Shown here one piece after another: positions 1 through 8,155 of a stretch of DNA of 19,529 nucleotides. The DNA is taken from NCBI GenBank assembly GCA_934446565.1, contig CAKSEO010000045.1, positions 1-19,529 on the forward strand. Direction: 5' to 3'. The stretch's first letter is position 1, and each line of letters starts with the position of its first letter. The notes beneath the pieces are model-generated. The model had not been told where the DNA came from. It saw only the letters and a list, made by a program, of their open reading frames with translations, and made no database searches. The stretch is from an uncultured Oscillospiraceae bacterium. Lineage in GTDB: Bacteria > Bacillota > Clostridia > Oscillospirales > Ruminococcaceae. The position numbers and the translations under genes were made by a program.

Positions 1-1
1 C

Positions 2-34
2 ACTCAGGAGGACGTTGACAAGTACGGTATCTGA
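2..34 (+). CDS. C-terminal end of upstream gene, possibly sugar-binding protein
   Basis: Only ten codons and a stop (TGA at 32-34) are inside the window, reading TQEDVDKYGI. The tail is charged and short, as at the C terminus of many sugar-binding proteins of ABC importers. The three transporter genes that follow would be expected to have a binding-protein gene just upstream, and none is found elsewhere in the operon. The assignment is from context only; ten residues cannot identify a family. Confidence 0.4.
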   Translation, partial: TQEDVDKYGI

Positions 35-80
35 TCGTTCTGAACAGCCTAGCTGAATCAGCTGATCAGCCATGACGAAA

Positions 81-123
81 ACGGTCCGATATGATGGATA
101 ACATATCCCTTGTATCGGACCGT
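81..123 (+). terminator. Hairpin after the upstream gene
   Basis: An 11-bp perfect stem (ACGGTCCGATA at 81-91 with TATCGGACCGT at 113-123) encloses a second inverted repeat, GGATA at 96-100 with TATCC at 104-108, so the whole region can fold into one long hairpin. The following bases TCTGTT are a poor U tract, so it may act as a partial terminator or as an mRNA 3'-end stabiliser. Either role would keep the binding-protein transcript more abundant than the membrane components, which is common in ABC importer operons. Confidence 0.6.
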
Positions 124-135
124 TCTGTTAACTGA

Positions 136-365
136 GGCAACACCACACAATTAACGGCTAACGCCTTTGCCGCACGCTTGCTTGCATCTTTTTAGTTTGG
201 CGCAAAGAATCACATGATTGCTCAACGGATATGTTCTGTGTTGCGCCAAACTTGCATCTTGCACAATTCGTCCTTGCAAGGCGACAGCCTTGCGGCGTCC
301 TCATTGTACAACCTGGCAAAAAATCTGACTGCGCAATCGTACGACAATAATTATGCGGTATTGCC
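136..365 (+). mobile_element. MITE-like element, copy 1, with IS5-type ends
   Basis: The ends are inverted repeats: GGCAACACCACACAATTA at 136-153 and its near complement at 348-365 (15 of 18 positions match). The same terminus occurs at 8070-8087 (minus orientation) and at the left end of the IS5-family element at 17890. There it abuts CTAA, which fits the YTAR target known for IS5. There is no open reading frame of substance. The element is about 160 bp without a 70-bp nested insertion. It lies between the upstream gene and the transporter ATPase gene and ends 23 bases before that start codon, so it forms most of its 5' region. Confidence 0.65.
191..260. repeat. Nested 70-bp palindromic insertion inside the MITE
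   Basis: AGTTTGGCGCAA at 194-205 is exactly complementary to TTGCGCCAAACT at 241-252. The direct repeat CTTGCATCTT is at 181-190 and again at 251-260. The second MITE copy (8001-8087, minus) reads straight through this point with a single CTTGCATCTT, so it represents the empty site. This is direct in-window evidence of an insertion with a duplication of about 9-10 bp. Confidence 0.75.
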
Positions 366-388
366 ATAAACAACCGGAGGCGAAGACA

Positions 389-1921
389 ATGCGTGATGAA
401 AATGTTGTTCTCAGGCTAGAGGGCATATGTAAGGAATTCCCCGGTGTGAAAGCGCTCCAGAACGTTGAATTCACACTGCGAAAGGGCGAAATACACGCGC
501 TGATGGGCGAGAACGGCGCTGGTAAATCCACACTTATAAAAGTACTCACCGGTGTATACGAAAAGGACGGCGGCAGCATCTATATGTCCGGCAATCCTGA
601 GCCTGTCGTTATCAGATCGACCCAGGACGCCCAGAAAGCCGGAATAAGCACGGTTTATCAGGAGATCACACTCTGCCCGAACCTGACGGTCGCCGAGAAT
701 ATGTACATCGGCAGATCAAAGGGCGCTTTCACCAAATGGAAGAAGATGTATTCGGACGCCGGAAAGCTTCTGAAATCGCTTGATATCCCGGCAAGGCCGA
801 ATCAGCAGCTCGGAAGCTGCTCCCTCGCGGTGCAGCAGATGGTCGCGATAGCCCGTGCGGTCGATATGGACTGCAAGGTGCTTATCCTGGACGAGCCGAC
901 TTCCTCCCTCGACGAGCAGGAAGTTGAGAAGCTGTTCAGGCTCATGCTGGACCTCAAGAGCCGCGGCGTTGGAATAATATTCGTAACTCACTTCCTCGAC
1001 CAGGTTTACGCGGTCTGTGACAAGATAACGGTACTGCGCGACGGTAAATTCGAAGGCGAGTACAATGCGGCGGACCTTCCGAAAGTCGAGCTGGTTTCCA
1101 AAATGCTCGGTAAGGACCTCAACAAGCTGTCCGACATGGACAAGCCCCACGAGGTCGAGCAGAAGACCAACGGCGAGGCTCCGGTATTCGAGGCGGAGGG
1201 ACTTGTCAGCAGCGCCGGCATAGCGCCTTTCAACTTCTCAATAAGAAAGGGCGAGGTAAACGGCTTCACCGGACTTCTCGGCTCAGGCCGAAGCGAATCC
1301 GTCCGTGCGATATTCGGTGCGGACAGCATAACCGGCGGCACAGTCAAAATGAACGGCAAGACCGTCAGGATAAGAAAGCCGCTTGACGCAATGAAGCACG
1401 GCATAAGCTACCTCCCCGAGGACAGAAAGCACGATGGTATCATCGGCGACCTGTCCGTCAAGGATAACATAATCCTTGCGCTCCAGGTAATGCGCGGAAT
1501 GTTCCGTCCGATATCCAAGGCGGACGCTTCGAAATATGCCGACGAGTACATAAAGCTGCTGGAAATAAAGACGGCTTCCCCGGACACACCGATAAAGTCG
1601 CTCTCCGGCGGTAATCAGCAGAAAGTTATCCTCGCAAGATGGCTTCTTGCGAACCCCGTATACCTTATCCTCGACGAACCCACAAGAGGTATCGACGTAG
1701 GCACCAAGCTTGAAATACAGAAACTGGTGCTCAAACTCGCCGCCGAGGGCAAGAGCGTAACGTTCATCTCCTCTGAGATAGACGAAATGCTGAACGTATG
1801 TTCAAGACTTATAGTAATGCGCGACAGAAAGACCGCAGGCGAGCTTACCGGCTCCGACCTGAACCAGTCCAAGATAATGGAAACGATCGCAGGAGGTGAA
1901 AAGGTTCATGAAAACGCTTGA
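389..1921 (+). CDS. Sugar ABC transporter ATP-binding protein (double ABC)
   Basis: This is the cytoplasmic ATPase of a CUT2-type monosaccharide importer, 510 residues, the usual length for MglA/RbsA/YtfR relatives. Domain 1 has Walker A GENGAGKST (about 40-48), a weak signature around 143-150 and Walker B VLILDEPTSSLD (164-175). Domain 2 has the degenerate Walker A typical of the family (GLLGSGRSE, 295-303), the signature LSGGNQQ (405-411) and Walker B YLILDEPTRGID (425-436). The start is set at ATG 389, eight bases after GGAGG (376-380); an upstream in-frame ATG at 353 lies inside the MITE end and lacks a ribosome site. It overlaps the next gene by 14 bases. Context with two permeases and arabinose enzymes suggests pentose uptake. 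Confidence 0.93.
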   Translation: MRDENVVLRLEGICKEFPGVKALQNVEFTLRKGEIHALMGENGAGKSTLIKVLTGVYEKDGGSIYMSGNPEPVVIRSTQDAQKAGISTVYQEITLCPNLTVAENMYIGRSKGAFTKWKKMYSDAGKLLKSLDIPARPNQQLGSCSLAVQQMVAIARAVDMDCKVLILDEPTSSLDEQEVEKLFRLMLDLKSRGVGIIFVTHFLDQVYAVCDKITVLRDGKFEGEYNAADLPKVELVSKMLGKDLNKLSDMDKPHEVEQKTNGEAPVFEAEGLVSSAGIAPFNFSIRKGEVNGFTGLLGSGRSESVRAIFGADSITGGTVKMNGKTVRIRKPLDAMKHGISYLPEDRKHDGIIGDLSVKDNIILALQVMRGMFRPISKADASKYADEYIKLLEIKTASPDTPIKSLSGGNQQKVILARWLLANPVYLILDEPTRGIDVGTKLEIQKLVLKLAAEGKSVTFISSEIDEMLNVCSRLIVMRDRKTAGELTGSDLNQSKIMETIAGGEKVHENA

Positions 1922-3014
1922 AAAAACAGGCGGGAACAAGTTCCTTGCTTTTCTGAAAAGAGCGGTCAGGAATCAGATCTTTATTCCGCTGGCGGCGCTG
2001 CTGATACTGGTGCTGTTCAACCTGATCGCCGATCCTTCGTTCTTCGCGATCAAATATGCTCCGAACAGCGCCGGCGATATGGTAATTTCGGGCAACATCA
2101 TCACGATCCTCGACAATGCTTCGGAGCTTGCGATACTTGCCATCGGCATGACGCTGGTAACGTCAGCTTCCGGCGGACAGGATATCAGCGTTGGCGCGAC
2201 TATCGCGGTCGCGGGCAGCGTTGTCCTGAGAGTCCTCTGCGGCGGCGAGGTCAGCCCGGCTACGCTCCATGCGCCGATAATCGTTGCATTCCTCGCATGC
2301 GTTGTCGTATCAATGCTTCTGGGCGCATTCAACGGCGCTCTGGTGGCTTACTTCAAGATACAGCCGATGGTCGCAACGCTTATCCTCTTCACCGCAGGAC
2401 GTTCCATCGCGGCATGGATAAACAACAACCAGCTCCCCGTCATCAACGATGAGAGCTTCGGCTGGTTCGGCAACTTCATTCCCGGACTGCCGCTCCCGAC
2501 CCCGATATTCATCGCAGCAATATGCATTATAATCATCGCACTGGTGCTCCGGTTCACAAAGCTGGGACTGTTCACCCAGGCGGTCGGCATAAACTCCGAA
2601 TCCTCCAGACTTAACGGTCTGAACCCCGCGCGCATCAAGTTCATGACCTACGTCATACTTGGTCTGTGCGTTGCAGTCGCAGGCTTCATCAAGGTCAGCC
2701 GTATCTCCTCCATCAACTACTCCGTAGTTGCAAAGGACATCGAGATGGACGCTATCCTTGCGGTAGCACTCGGCGGAAACGCCCTCAGCGGCGGCAAATT
2801 CAACATGGCGTCCTCGATACTCGGCGCTTATGTTATCCAGTTCCTGACGACAACTCTTTATAAGTTCCAGGTAGCTCCTACTGCGCTCCCTGCATACAAG
2901 GCGGTCGTAGTAATTATCCTGGTAGTTCTCAGCGCTCCTACTGTACGCAGCAAGCTTGCAGCGCTCCGCAAGAAGATAGCTTCTCGCAGGAATCCCGTCA
3001 AGGAGGCGAATTAG
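1908..3014 (+). CDS. Sugar ABC transporter permease 1 (YtfT-like)
   Basis: This 368-residue integral membrane protein is a CUT2-family permease. It has many hydrophobic helices, the conserved loop GGQDISVGA (family consensus GGxDLSVG) after the second helix, and the late motif GGNALSGGKF. ATG 1908 is preferred because AGGAGG at 1891-1896 lies 11 bases upstream; an in-frame GTG at 1896 overlaps the ribosome site. The gene starts inside the end of the ATPase gene, so translation is probably coupled. The next gene encodes a second, different permease, which matches the two-permease plan of the E. coli YtfQRT-YjfF galactofuranose importer (established family knowledge). The substrate here is inferred only. 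Confidence 0.9.
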   Translation: MKTLEKTGGNKFLAFLKRAVRNQIFIPLAALLILVLFNLIADPSFFAIKYAPNSAGDMVISGNIITILDNASELAILAIGMTLVTSASGGQDISVGATIAVAGSVVLRVLCGGEVSPATLHAPIIVAFLACVVVSMLLGAFNGALVAYFKIQPMVATLILFTAGRSIAAWINNNQLPVINDESFGWFGNFIPGLPLPTPIFIAAICIIIIALVLRFTKLGLFTQAVGINSESSRLNGLNPARIKFMTYVILGLCVAVAGFIKVSRISSINYSVVAKDIEMDAILAVALGGNALSGGKFNMASSILGAYVIQFLTTTLYKFQVAPTALPAYKAVVVIILVVLSAPTVRSKLAALRKKIASRRNPVKEAN

Positions 3015-3015
3015 T

Positions 3016-4053
3016 ATGAAATTTCTGAAAAACGCCAACGGCAGTTCACGGAGATTATCTGACTCTAATCTGCTTCTGGTCATCACCATTGCGATATTCG
3101 TTGTAATGTATATCTGCGCAGTAGCGTTCATCGGCTCCGGCTTCACGAAGGTGCAGACCTTCTTCAACATACTCAACGAAAACGCGGCTCTGATAATCCT
3201 CTCCTGCGGAATGAGCCTTGTAATGATAACCGGCGGTATTGATATCTCGGTCGGCGCGGTTACGGCGCTGGTATGTATGTGCTGTGCAATGAACCTCGAC
3301 TACGGCGGTGGCAATGTAGTGACCTCTGTCCTCATAGCCCTCGGAATAGGCACCGCTTTCGGACTTGTTCAGGGTTATCTGATAGCGTATCTGGAGATAC
3401 AGCCGTTCATCGTAACGCTGGCTGGAATGTTCTTCGCAAAGGGCATGACCACCATCGTCAACGCAACGCAGTTCAACGTTGAGAACGAAGAATTCCGCGC
3501 ACTCAAGGAAACAAGAATTTCACTTCCCGGAATAGGCTCCACAAACAAGCATGGCGTATTTGTTCCGGCGTACATAGAAATAGGCGTGGTAGTCGCGCTG
3601 CTGATAGTTGCGATACTGTTCGTGTTCCTAAAATGGGGCAGGCTCGGACGCGGCTTCTACGCGATAGGCGGCAACAGCCAGAGCGCAAATATGCTCGGCA
3701 TCAACGTCAAGCGCACAAAGTTCTTCGCTTACCTGATGTGCGGAGTGCTCGCAGGTATAGGCGGCTTTGTTTACTTCCTTCATGTCGGCTCCGGTTCACC
3801 CTCCCATGCAAGCGGAGCCGAGATGAACGCGATCGCTTCCTCCATCATCGGCGGCACGATGCTCTCCGGCGGTTCCGGCAACATCATAGGAACGCTGTTC
3901 GGCGTCATCTCGCTGAGTACGATAAAGAACATCGTTTCCTCCCTCGGACTTGACGACGCATGGTGGACGAACATTACCGTTGCGGCAATGATCTGCCTGT
4001 TCCTTGTTATCCAGAGCGTTGTTCTTTCCAGAAAGAACAAGAAAAAGGCATAA
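3016..4053 (+). CDS. Sugar ABC transporter permease 2 (YjfF-like)
   Basis: A second CUT2 permease of 345 residues. It has an N-terminal membrane helix (about 18-40), the motif GGIDISVGA, a run of hydrophobic helices, GGTMLSGGSGN near residue 280, and a basic cytoplasmic C terminus (SRKNKKKA). ATG 3016 follows AGGAGG at 3001-3006 and lies one base after the stop of permease 1. The two permeases are clearly different sequences, so the channel is probably a heterodimer. The ATPase, permease 1 and permease 2 form one tight unit that ends at the terminator at 4059. Confidence 0.9.
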   Translation: MKFLKNANGSSRRLSDSNLLLVITIAIFVVMYICAVAFIGSGFTKVQTFFNILNENAALIILSCGMSLVMITGGIDISVGAVTALVCMCCAMNLDYGGGNVVTSVLIALGIGTAFGLVQGYLIAYLEIQPFIVTLAGMFFAKGMTTIVNATQFNVENEEFRALKETRISLPGIGSTNKHGVFVPAYIEIGVVVALLIVAILFVFLKWGRLGRGFYAIGGNSQSANMLGINVKRTKFFAYLMCGVLAGIGGFVYFLHVGSGSPSHASGAEMNAIASSIIGGTMLSGGSGNIIGTLFGVISLSTIKNIVSSLGLDDAWWTNITVAAMICLFLVIQSVVLSRKNKKKA

Positions 4054-4058
4054 ACACA

Positions 4059-4096
4059 AGCCGCACTGAAACATAGCCTTTCAGTGCGGCTTTTTT
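4059..4096 (+). terminator. Rho-independent terminator inside the operon
   Basis: A perfect 13-bp stem (AGCCGCACTGAAA at 4059-4071 with its complement at 4079-4091), a 7-base loop and a T tract through 4096. It sits 5 bases after the second permease stop and 16 bases before the isomerase start, with no clear promoter in between. It probably lets only part of the transcription through to the enzyme genes. Confidence 0.9.
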
Positions 4097-4112
4097 GTAA
4101 AGGAGAATTACT

Positions 4113-5579
4113 ATGAACAAGATATACTTTGTCACCGGAAGCCAGGATCTTTACGGCGAGGAGACCCTCGCGCAGGCTGCCAGGGACAGCACCCAGATGG
4201 CTGATTTCCTGAACGAAAAGCTCTCGGACATCGCAGAAGTAGTATTCCAGCCGGTGGTAAAGACCGCTGACGAAGCCGAGGACATCTGCGTGCGCGCCTC
4301 CTCCGACAAGGAGTGCATAGGCGTTATCATGTGGATGCACACGTTCTCTCCCGCCAAGATGTGGATAAGAGCGCTGAAAGCCCTGAAAAAGCCAATGCTC
4401 CACCTGCACACGCAGTTCAACGAGAAGCTCCCCTACGACAGCATCGACATGGATTTCATGAACCTCAACCAGTCTGCGCACGGCGACCGCGAGTTCGGGT
4501 TCATCTGCACAAGGCTCGGAATCAGGCGCGAGGTCGTTGCAGGCTACTATCAGCACGAGGACGTTATAGAAAAAATCCGCAGATTTGCTCATGTGGCTTC
4601 CGCAGCATCTTTCAGCAGGACTTTAAGGGTAGCAATGCTCGGAAACAACATGCGTGATGTCGCAGTCACTGACGGCGACCGCGTTGAAAGCGAAATACGC
4701 TTCGGCTGGAACGTGAACTACTACGGTATCGGCGATGTAGTGGAGATCGCCGACAGCGTTACCGAATCCGAGATAGACGCAAAAATGGCTGAATACACCG
4801 AAAAGTACACGATGGCGACTGACAACATCGCCGCTGTCCGCGAGCAGGCCAAATATGAAGCGGCTCTCGACAAGTTCATCGCGCGGGAAAAGATAGGCGC
4901 GTTCACCGATACGTTCCAGGATCTCCACGGGCTGAACCAGCTCCCCGGAATCGCGGCGCAGAATCTCATGGCAAAGGGCGTGGGCTTCGGTCCGGAGGGC
5001 GACTACAAGACCGCGGCTCTCGGCGCGGTGCTGTTCAGGATGTCCGAGGGAAGAAAGGGTTCCACCGGATTCATGGAGGACTACACCTACGACCTCACTT
5101 CCGGCGAGGAGCTGGAGCTTGCGGCGCATATGCTGGAGGTATCCCCGGTGTTCGCGGCAAACAAGCCTGAAATTCAGGTGCACCCGCTTGGTATCGGCGG
5201 GAAATCCGATCCGGCGCGCCTTGTATTCGACGGCATTGACGGCGAGGGTATCGCGGTTTCCATGATAGACCTTGGTGACAGATTCCGCCTTGTATGCGCC
5301 GAGATCACGCTTGTTAGGCAGCCGGCTCCCATGCCGAAACTCCCTGTCGCAAGACTGATGTGGAAACTGAAGCCCGATTTTGCTACCGGCGCGGCTGCGT
5401 GGATATACGCTGGCGGCGCACACCATGCGGTGGTTTCCACGGCGCTCACTGTCGATGATATCCGTCTGTTTGCAAAGATGACGAATACGGAGCTTGTGGT
5501 CATCGACGACAAGACCGACATAAACAGCTTTGAGCAGCAGCTTGCATTACTTGACGCTGCCGCGGCTCTCAAGAGGTGA
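4113..5579 (+). CDS. araA: L-arabinose isomerase
   Basis: Converts L-arabinose to L-ribulose in the cytoplasm, with a divalent metal such as manganese. The protein has 488 residues, close to the family's usual 500. The four metal ligands known from the E. coli enzyme align at a constant offset of 11: E295 (GFGPEGDYKT), E322 (MEDYT), H339 (AAHMLEV) and H438 (GGAHHAV). Family segments VTGSQDLYG (7-15), MHTFSPAKMW (75-84), LHLHTQFN (96-103) and NLNQSAHGDREFGF (117-130) are intact. ATG 4113 follows AAGGAG at 4100-4105. The stop codon overlaps the ribosome binding site of the kinase gene, so the two are probably coupled. Confidence 0.97.
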   Translation: MNKIYFVTGSQDLYGEETLAQAARDSTQMADFLNEKLSDIAEVVFQPVVKTADEAEDICVRASSDKECIGVIMWMHTFSPAKMWIRALKALKKPMLHLHTQFNEKLPYDSIDMDFMNLNQSAHGDREFGFICTRLGIRREVVAGYYQHEDVIEKIRRFAHVASAASFSRTLRVAMLGNNMRDVAVTDGDRVESEIRFGWNVNYYGIGDVVEIADSVTESEIDAKMAEYTEKYTMATDNIAAVREQAKYEAALDKFIAREKIGAFTDTFQDLHGLNQLPGIAAQNLMAKGVGFGPEGDYKTAALGAVLFRMSEGRKGSTGFMEDYTYDLTSGEELELAAHMLEVSPVFAANKPEIQVHPLGIGGKSDPARLVFDGIDGEGIAVSMIDLGDRFRLVCAEITLVRQPAPMPKLPVARLMWKLKPDFATGAAAWIYAGGAHHAVVSTALTVDDIRLFAKMTNTELVVIDDKTDINSFEQQLALLDAAAALKR

Positions 5580-5583
5580 TAGT

Positions 5584-7158
5584 ATGACGATACAGGAAAA
5601 AATACAGAATAAGAAAACCTATCTTGGCATAGAATTCGGCTCCACCAGAATAAAGGCGGTGCTCATCGACGATACGTTCGCGCCCATCGCTTCCGGAAGC
5701 CACGACTGGCAGAACCGCTACGAAAACGGCGTGTGGACTTACTCCCTCGATGATATCACCACCGGATTACAGCACTGCTACGCCAGCCTTGTGGAGGACG
5801 TCAAGCAGAAGTACGGAGTGGTTCCAACGGGCTACGGCGCAATGGGGATATCCGGCATGATGCACGGCTACATGGCGTTCGACAAGGACGACAACCTGCT
5901 CGTTCCGTTCCGCACCTGGAGAAATACCATCACCGAGCAGGCTGCTTCCGAACTGTCGGAACTTCTCGGATTCAACATTCCCCAGCGCTGGAGCATCGCG
6001 CACCTCTATCAGGCGGTGCTGAACGGCGAGGAGCACGTCAAGGATATCGCGCACATCAACACGCTTGCGGGATATATTCACTATCAGCTGACCGGAAAGC
6101 GCCAGGTCGGCGTTGGCGAGGCCTCCGGAATTTTCCCGGTTGACGGTATCGGGTACAACGCGGAGTACATCGCGAAGGTAGATAAACTGCTTGCTGATAA
6201 AGGATTCTCCGGGAAGCTTGCGGAAGTCCTCCCCAGGGTGCTCAACGCAGGCGCAAGGGAAGCAGTCCTGACCGCTGAGGGCGCAAAGTTCCTCGACCCG
6301 AGCGGAAACCTCCAGCCGGGAGTTCCCGTCTGCCCGCCCGAGGGCGACGCAGGCACCGGAATGGCGGCGACGAACAGTGTGCTCCCGCGCACCGGCAACG
6401 TATCCGCAGGAACCTCTATTTTCGCAATGTTGGTGCTGGACAAGCCGATGAAGGGTTACTATCCGGAGATAGACGTAGTCACCACTCCGGACGGCGCTCC
6501 GGTTGCGATGGTTCACTGCAACAACTGCTCCTCCGAGCTGGACGCCTGGGTGAAGATATTCGGCGAATTCGCAGAACTGAGCGGACACCCGGTCGCAAAG
6601 CCTGCGCTTTATGACATGCTGTATTACCACGCACTGACCGGCGACCCTGACTGCGGCGATACCGTTGTGTACAACTTCCTTTCCGGCGAGCCTGTTGCGG
6701 GCGCTGAAAGTGGCAGACCTATGTATTTCCGCACGCCGGATGGGAAATTCAACCTCGCGAACCTGTTCCGTGCGGAAATTTACTCCACTATGGCGGCGCT
6801 GAAACTCGGCATGGATATTCTGTTCGACAAGGAGCAGGTTTCCGTTGACAAAATAACCGGACATGGCGGTCTGTTCAAGACCAGGGGAGTTGCTCAGCAG
6901 TTCCTTGCGGACGGTCTGGGCTGCGCGGTTTCCGTCATGAAGACCGCCGGAGAAGGCGGCGCCTGGGGAATGGCTCTGCTGGCGGCGTACTCCGTATGCG
7001 GCGGCGGAAAGTCCCTGCCGGAGTTCCTCGACAGCGAGGTATTCGGCGGCATGGAATCCACAACTTTACAGCCCAAGGAAAAGGGCGCGGAGGGATTCCG
7101 GAAATTCATGGAAAACTACAAGCGCGGACTTGCGGCGCAATACGCGGCGGCAAAGTAA
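5584..7158 (+). CDS. FGGY-family sugar kinase, probable L-ribulokinase
   Basis: An actin-fold sugar kinase of 524 residues. The phosphate-binding segment is GIEFGSTRIKAVLID (15-29), the expected catalytic aspartate is D255 in PEGDAGTG, and C-terminal nucleotide-binding segments are GHGGLFKT (427-434) and GEGGAWGMALLAAY (457-470). Lying between the isomerase and the epimerase, it should phosphorylate L-ribulose to L-ribulose 5-phosphate. The text is not obviously like E. coli AraB, and it seems to belong to another FGGY branch found in Firmicutes, so araB is not assigned. ATG 5584 follows AGAGGTG, which overlaps the isomerase stop; longer in-frame starts lie inside araA and are not favoured. 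Confidence 0.88.
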   Translation: MTIQEKIQNKKTYLGIEFGSTRIKAVLIDDTFAPIASGSHDWQNRYENGVWTYSLDDITTGLQHCYASLVEDVKQKYGVVPTGYGAMGISGMMHGYMAFDKDDNLLVPFRTWRNTITEQAASELSELLGFNIPQRWSIAHLYQAVLNGEEHVKDIAHINTLAGYIHYQLTGKRQVGVGEASGIFPVDGIGYNAEYIAKVDKLLADKGFSGKLAEVLPRVLNAGAREAVLTAEGAKFLDPSGNLQPGVPVCPPEGDAGTGMAATNSVLPRTGNVSAGTSIFAMLVLDKPMKGYYPEIDVVTTPDGAPVAMVHCNNCSSELDAWVKIFGEFAELSGHPVAKPALYDMLYYHALTGDPDCGDTVVYNFLSGEPVAGAESGRPMYFRTPDGKFNLANLFRAEIYSTMAALKLGMDILFDKEQVSVDKITGHGGLFKTRGVAQQFLADGLGCAVSVMKTAGEGGAWGMALLAAYSVCGGGKSLPEFLDSEVFGGMESTTLQPKEKGAEGFRKFMENYKRGLAAQYAAAK

Positions 7159-7173
7159 GGAGAGGTACACAAT

Positions 7174-7866
7174 ATGTTAGAGAAATTAAAGCAGGAAGTG
7201 CTTGAAGCTAATCTTCTGCTTCCGAAATACAATCTTGTAACGTTCACATGGGGCAATGTTTCAGCAATCGACCGAGAGAGCGGAATGATAGTTATAAAAC
7301 CCTCCGGCGTTCCCTACGAGGGAATGACCGCCGAGGACATGGTGGTAGTCGAGCTTGCGACCGGAAAGGTAGCCGAGGGCAAGTGGAAGCCCTCAAGCGA
7401 CACGCCCACTCACCTGGAGCTGTACCGTGCGTTCCCGGCTATCGGAGGGGTCGTGCACACCCACAGCCGCTGGGCTACTTCGTTTGCGCAGGCAGGAGTT
7501 GGGATACAGCCGATGGGAACCACCCAGGGGGACTATTTCTACGGCGAGATCCCATGCACCCGTGCAATGACCCCGGAGGAGATTCGCGGCGAGTACGAAA
7601 AAGAAACCGGAAAAGTCATAATCGAGACCTTCAACGGAGTTGACCCGATGACTATTCCGGCGGTTCTCGTCAAGAGCCACGGTCCGTTCACCTGGGGAAA
7701 GGACGCGCACGAGGCAGTCCACAATTCCGTAGTCCTGGAGGAAGTCGCGTTCATGAACTACCATGCGCTGACCATCGCCCCCACAGCAGGCAGAATGCAG
7801 CAGGAGCTTCTCGACAAACACTACCTGCGCAAGCACGGCGCGAACGCTTACTACGGGCAGGGCTGA
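7174..7866 (+). CDS. araD: L-ribulose-5-phosphate 4-epimerase
   Basis: Interconverts L-ribulose 5-phosphate and D-xylulose 5-phosphate, feeding the pentose phosphate pathway. It is a class II aldolase-fold zinc enzyme of 230 residues, the normal length. Visible features are GNVSA (27-31), KPSGVPY (42-48), D76 in SSDTPTHLE, zinc ligands H95 and H97 in VVHTHS and H169 in KSHGPF, D120 in TTQGDYF, and a C-terminal tyrosine pair (Y226, Y227) at the place of the known catalytic tyrosine. ATG 7174 follows AAGGAGAGG. It is the last gene of the operon, followed by a strong terminator. Confidence 0.96.
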   Translation: MLEKLKQEVLEANLLLPKYNLVTFTWGNVSAIDRESGMIVIKPSGVPYEGMTAEDMVVVELATGKVAEGKWKPSSDTPTHLELYRAFPAIGGVVHTHSRWATSFAQAGVGIQPMGTTQGDYFYGEIPCTRAMTPEEIRGEYEKETGKVIIETFNGVDPMTIPAVLVKSHGPFTWGKDAHEAVHNSVVLEEVAFMNYHALTIAPTAGRMQQELLDKHYLRKHGANAYYGQG

Positions 7867-7883
7867 ACTACTTATAAATAGAG

Positions 7884-7913
7884 ATATCCACCGGGCGACC
7901 GGTGGATATTTTT
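7884..7913 (+). terminator. Terminator of the arabinose operon
   Basis: An 11-bp perfect stem (ATATCCACCGG at 7884-7894, complement at 7899-7909) with a GCGA tetraloop, followed by a T run at 7909-7913. It lies 17 bases after the epimerase stop and ends the + strand operon. Confidence 0.92.
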
Positions 7914-8000
7914 AATGCAGTATTATCAGGGAACTTCTAAAAACTGGTTTGAAAAGTGAAAATGTGTATAGCACACCGACTGCTTCTTCAAACCTCCTCG

Positions 8001-8087
8001 TAAGGCTGACGCCTTGCTAGGGCGAATTGTGCAAGATGCAAGCAAGCGTGCGGCAAAAGCGATATCCGTTAATTGTGCGGTGTTGCC
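8001..8087 (-). mobile_element. MITE-like element, copy 2 (no nested insertion)
   Basis: Read on the minus strand from 8087, the sequence matches copy 1 (136-297) closely: GGCAACACCGCACAATTAA, then the GCACGCTTGCTTGCATCTT block, then a small hairpin around AAGGC/GCCTT. The terminus abuts TTAG at 8088-8091, the complement of CTAA, which fits the IS5 target rule. Homology fades near 8000 and no matching second terminus is visible towards 7914, so this copy may be truncated or fused to another repeat (7929 onwards begins AGGGAACTTCT, also seen at 14384). Apart from these and the hairpin at 8125-8145, I see nothing in 7914-8155. Confidence 0.6.
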
Positions 8088-8124
8088 TTAGAATAATATC
8101 TGCATTTCTTCAGGATATAAACAG

Positions 8125-8145
8125 GCAGGCGCATTTTGCACCTGC
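8125..8145 (-). terminator. Possible terminator after the GH5 gene
   Basis: An 8-bp inverted repeat (GCAGGCGC at 8125-8132 and GCACCTGC at 8138-8145, one wobble pair) lies about 10 bases after the GH5 stop on the minus strand. The T-rich tract after it is poor, so this may only be a weak terminator. Confidence 0.4.
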
Positions 8146-8155
8146 TCGTTTGCAA

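Noticed and set aside
191..260. Simple terminator for the upstream gene
   Set aside because: The stems could terminate transcription, but the direct repeats and the uninterrupted second copy show an insertion.
353..388. Longer N terminus of the transporter ATPase from ATG 353
   Set aside because: It lies inside the MITE end, has no ribosome binding site, and the family N terminus begins at the ATG at 389 with GGAGG in front.
7929..7940. AGGGAACTTCT shared with 14384 as ends of a further mobile element
   Set aside because: Only eleven bases match and no partner end or duplication is visible, so it is noted but not called.
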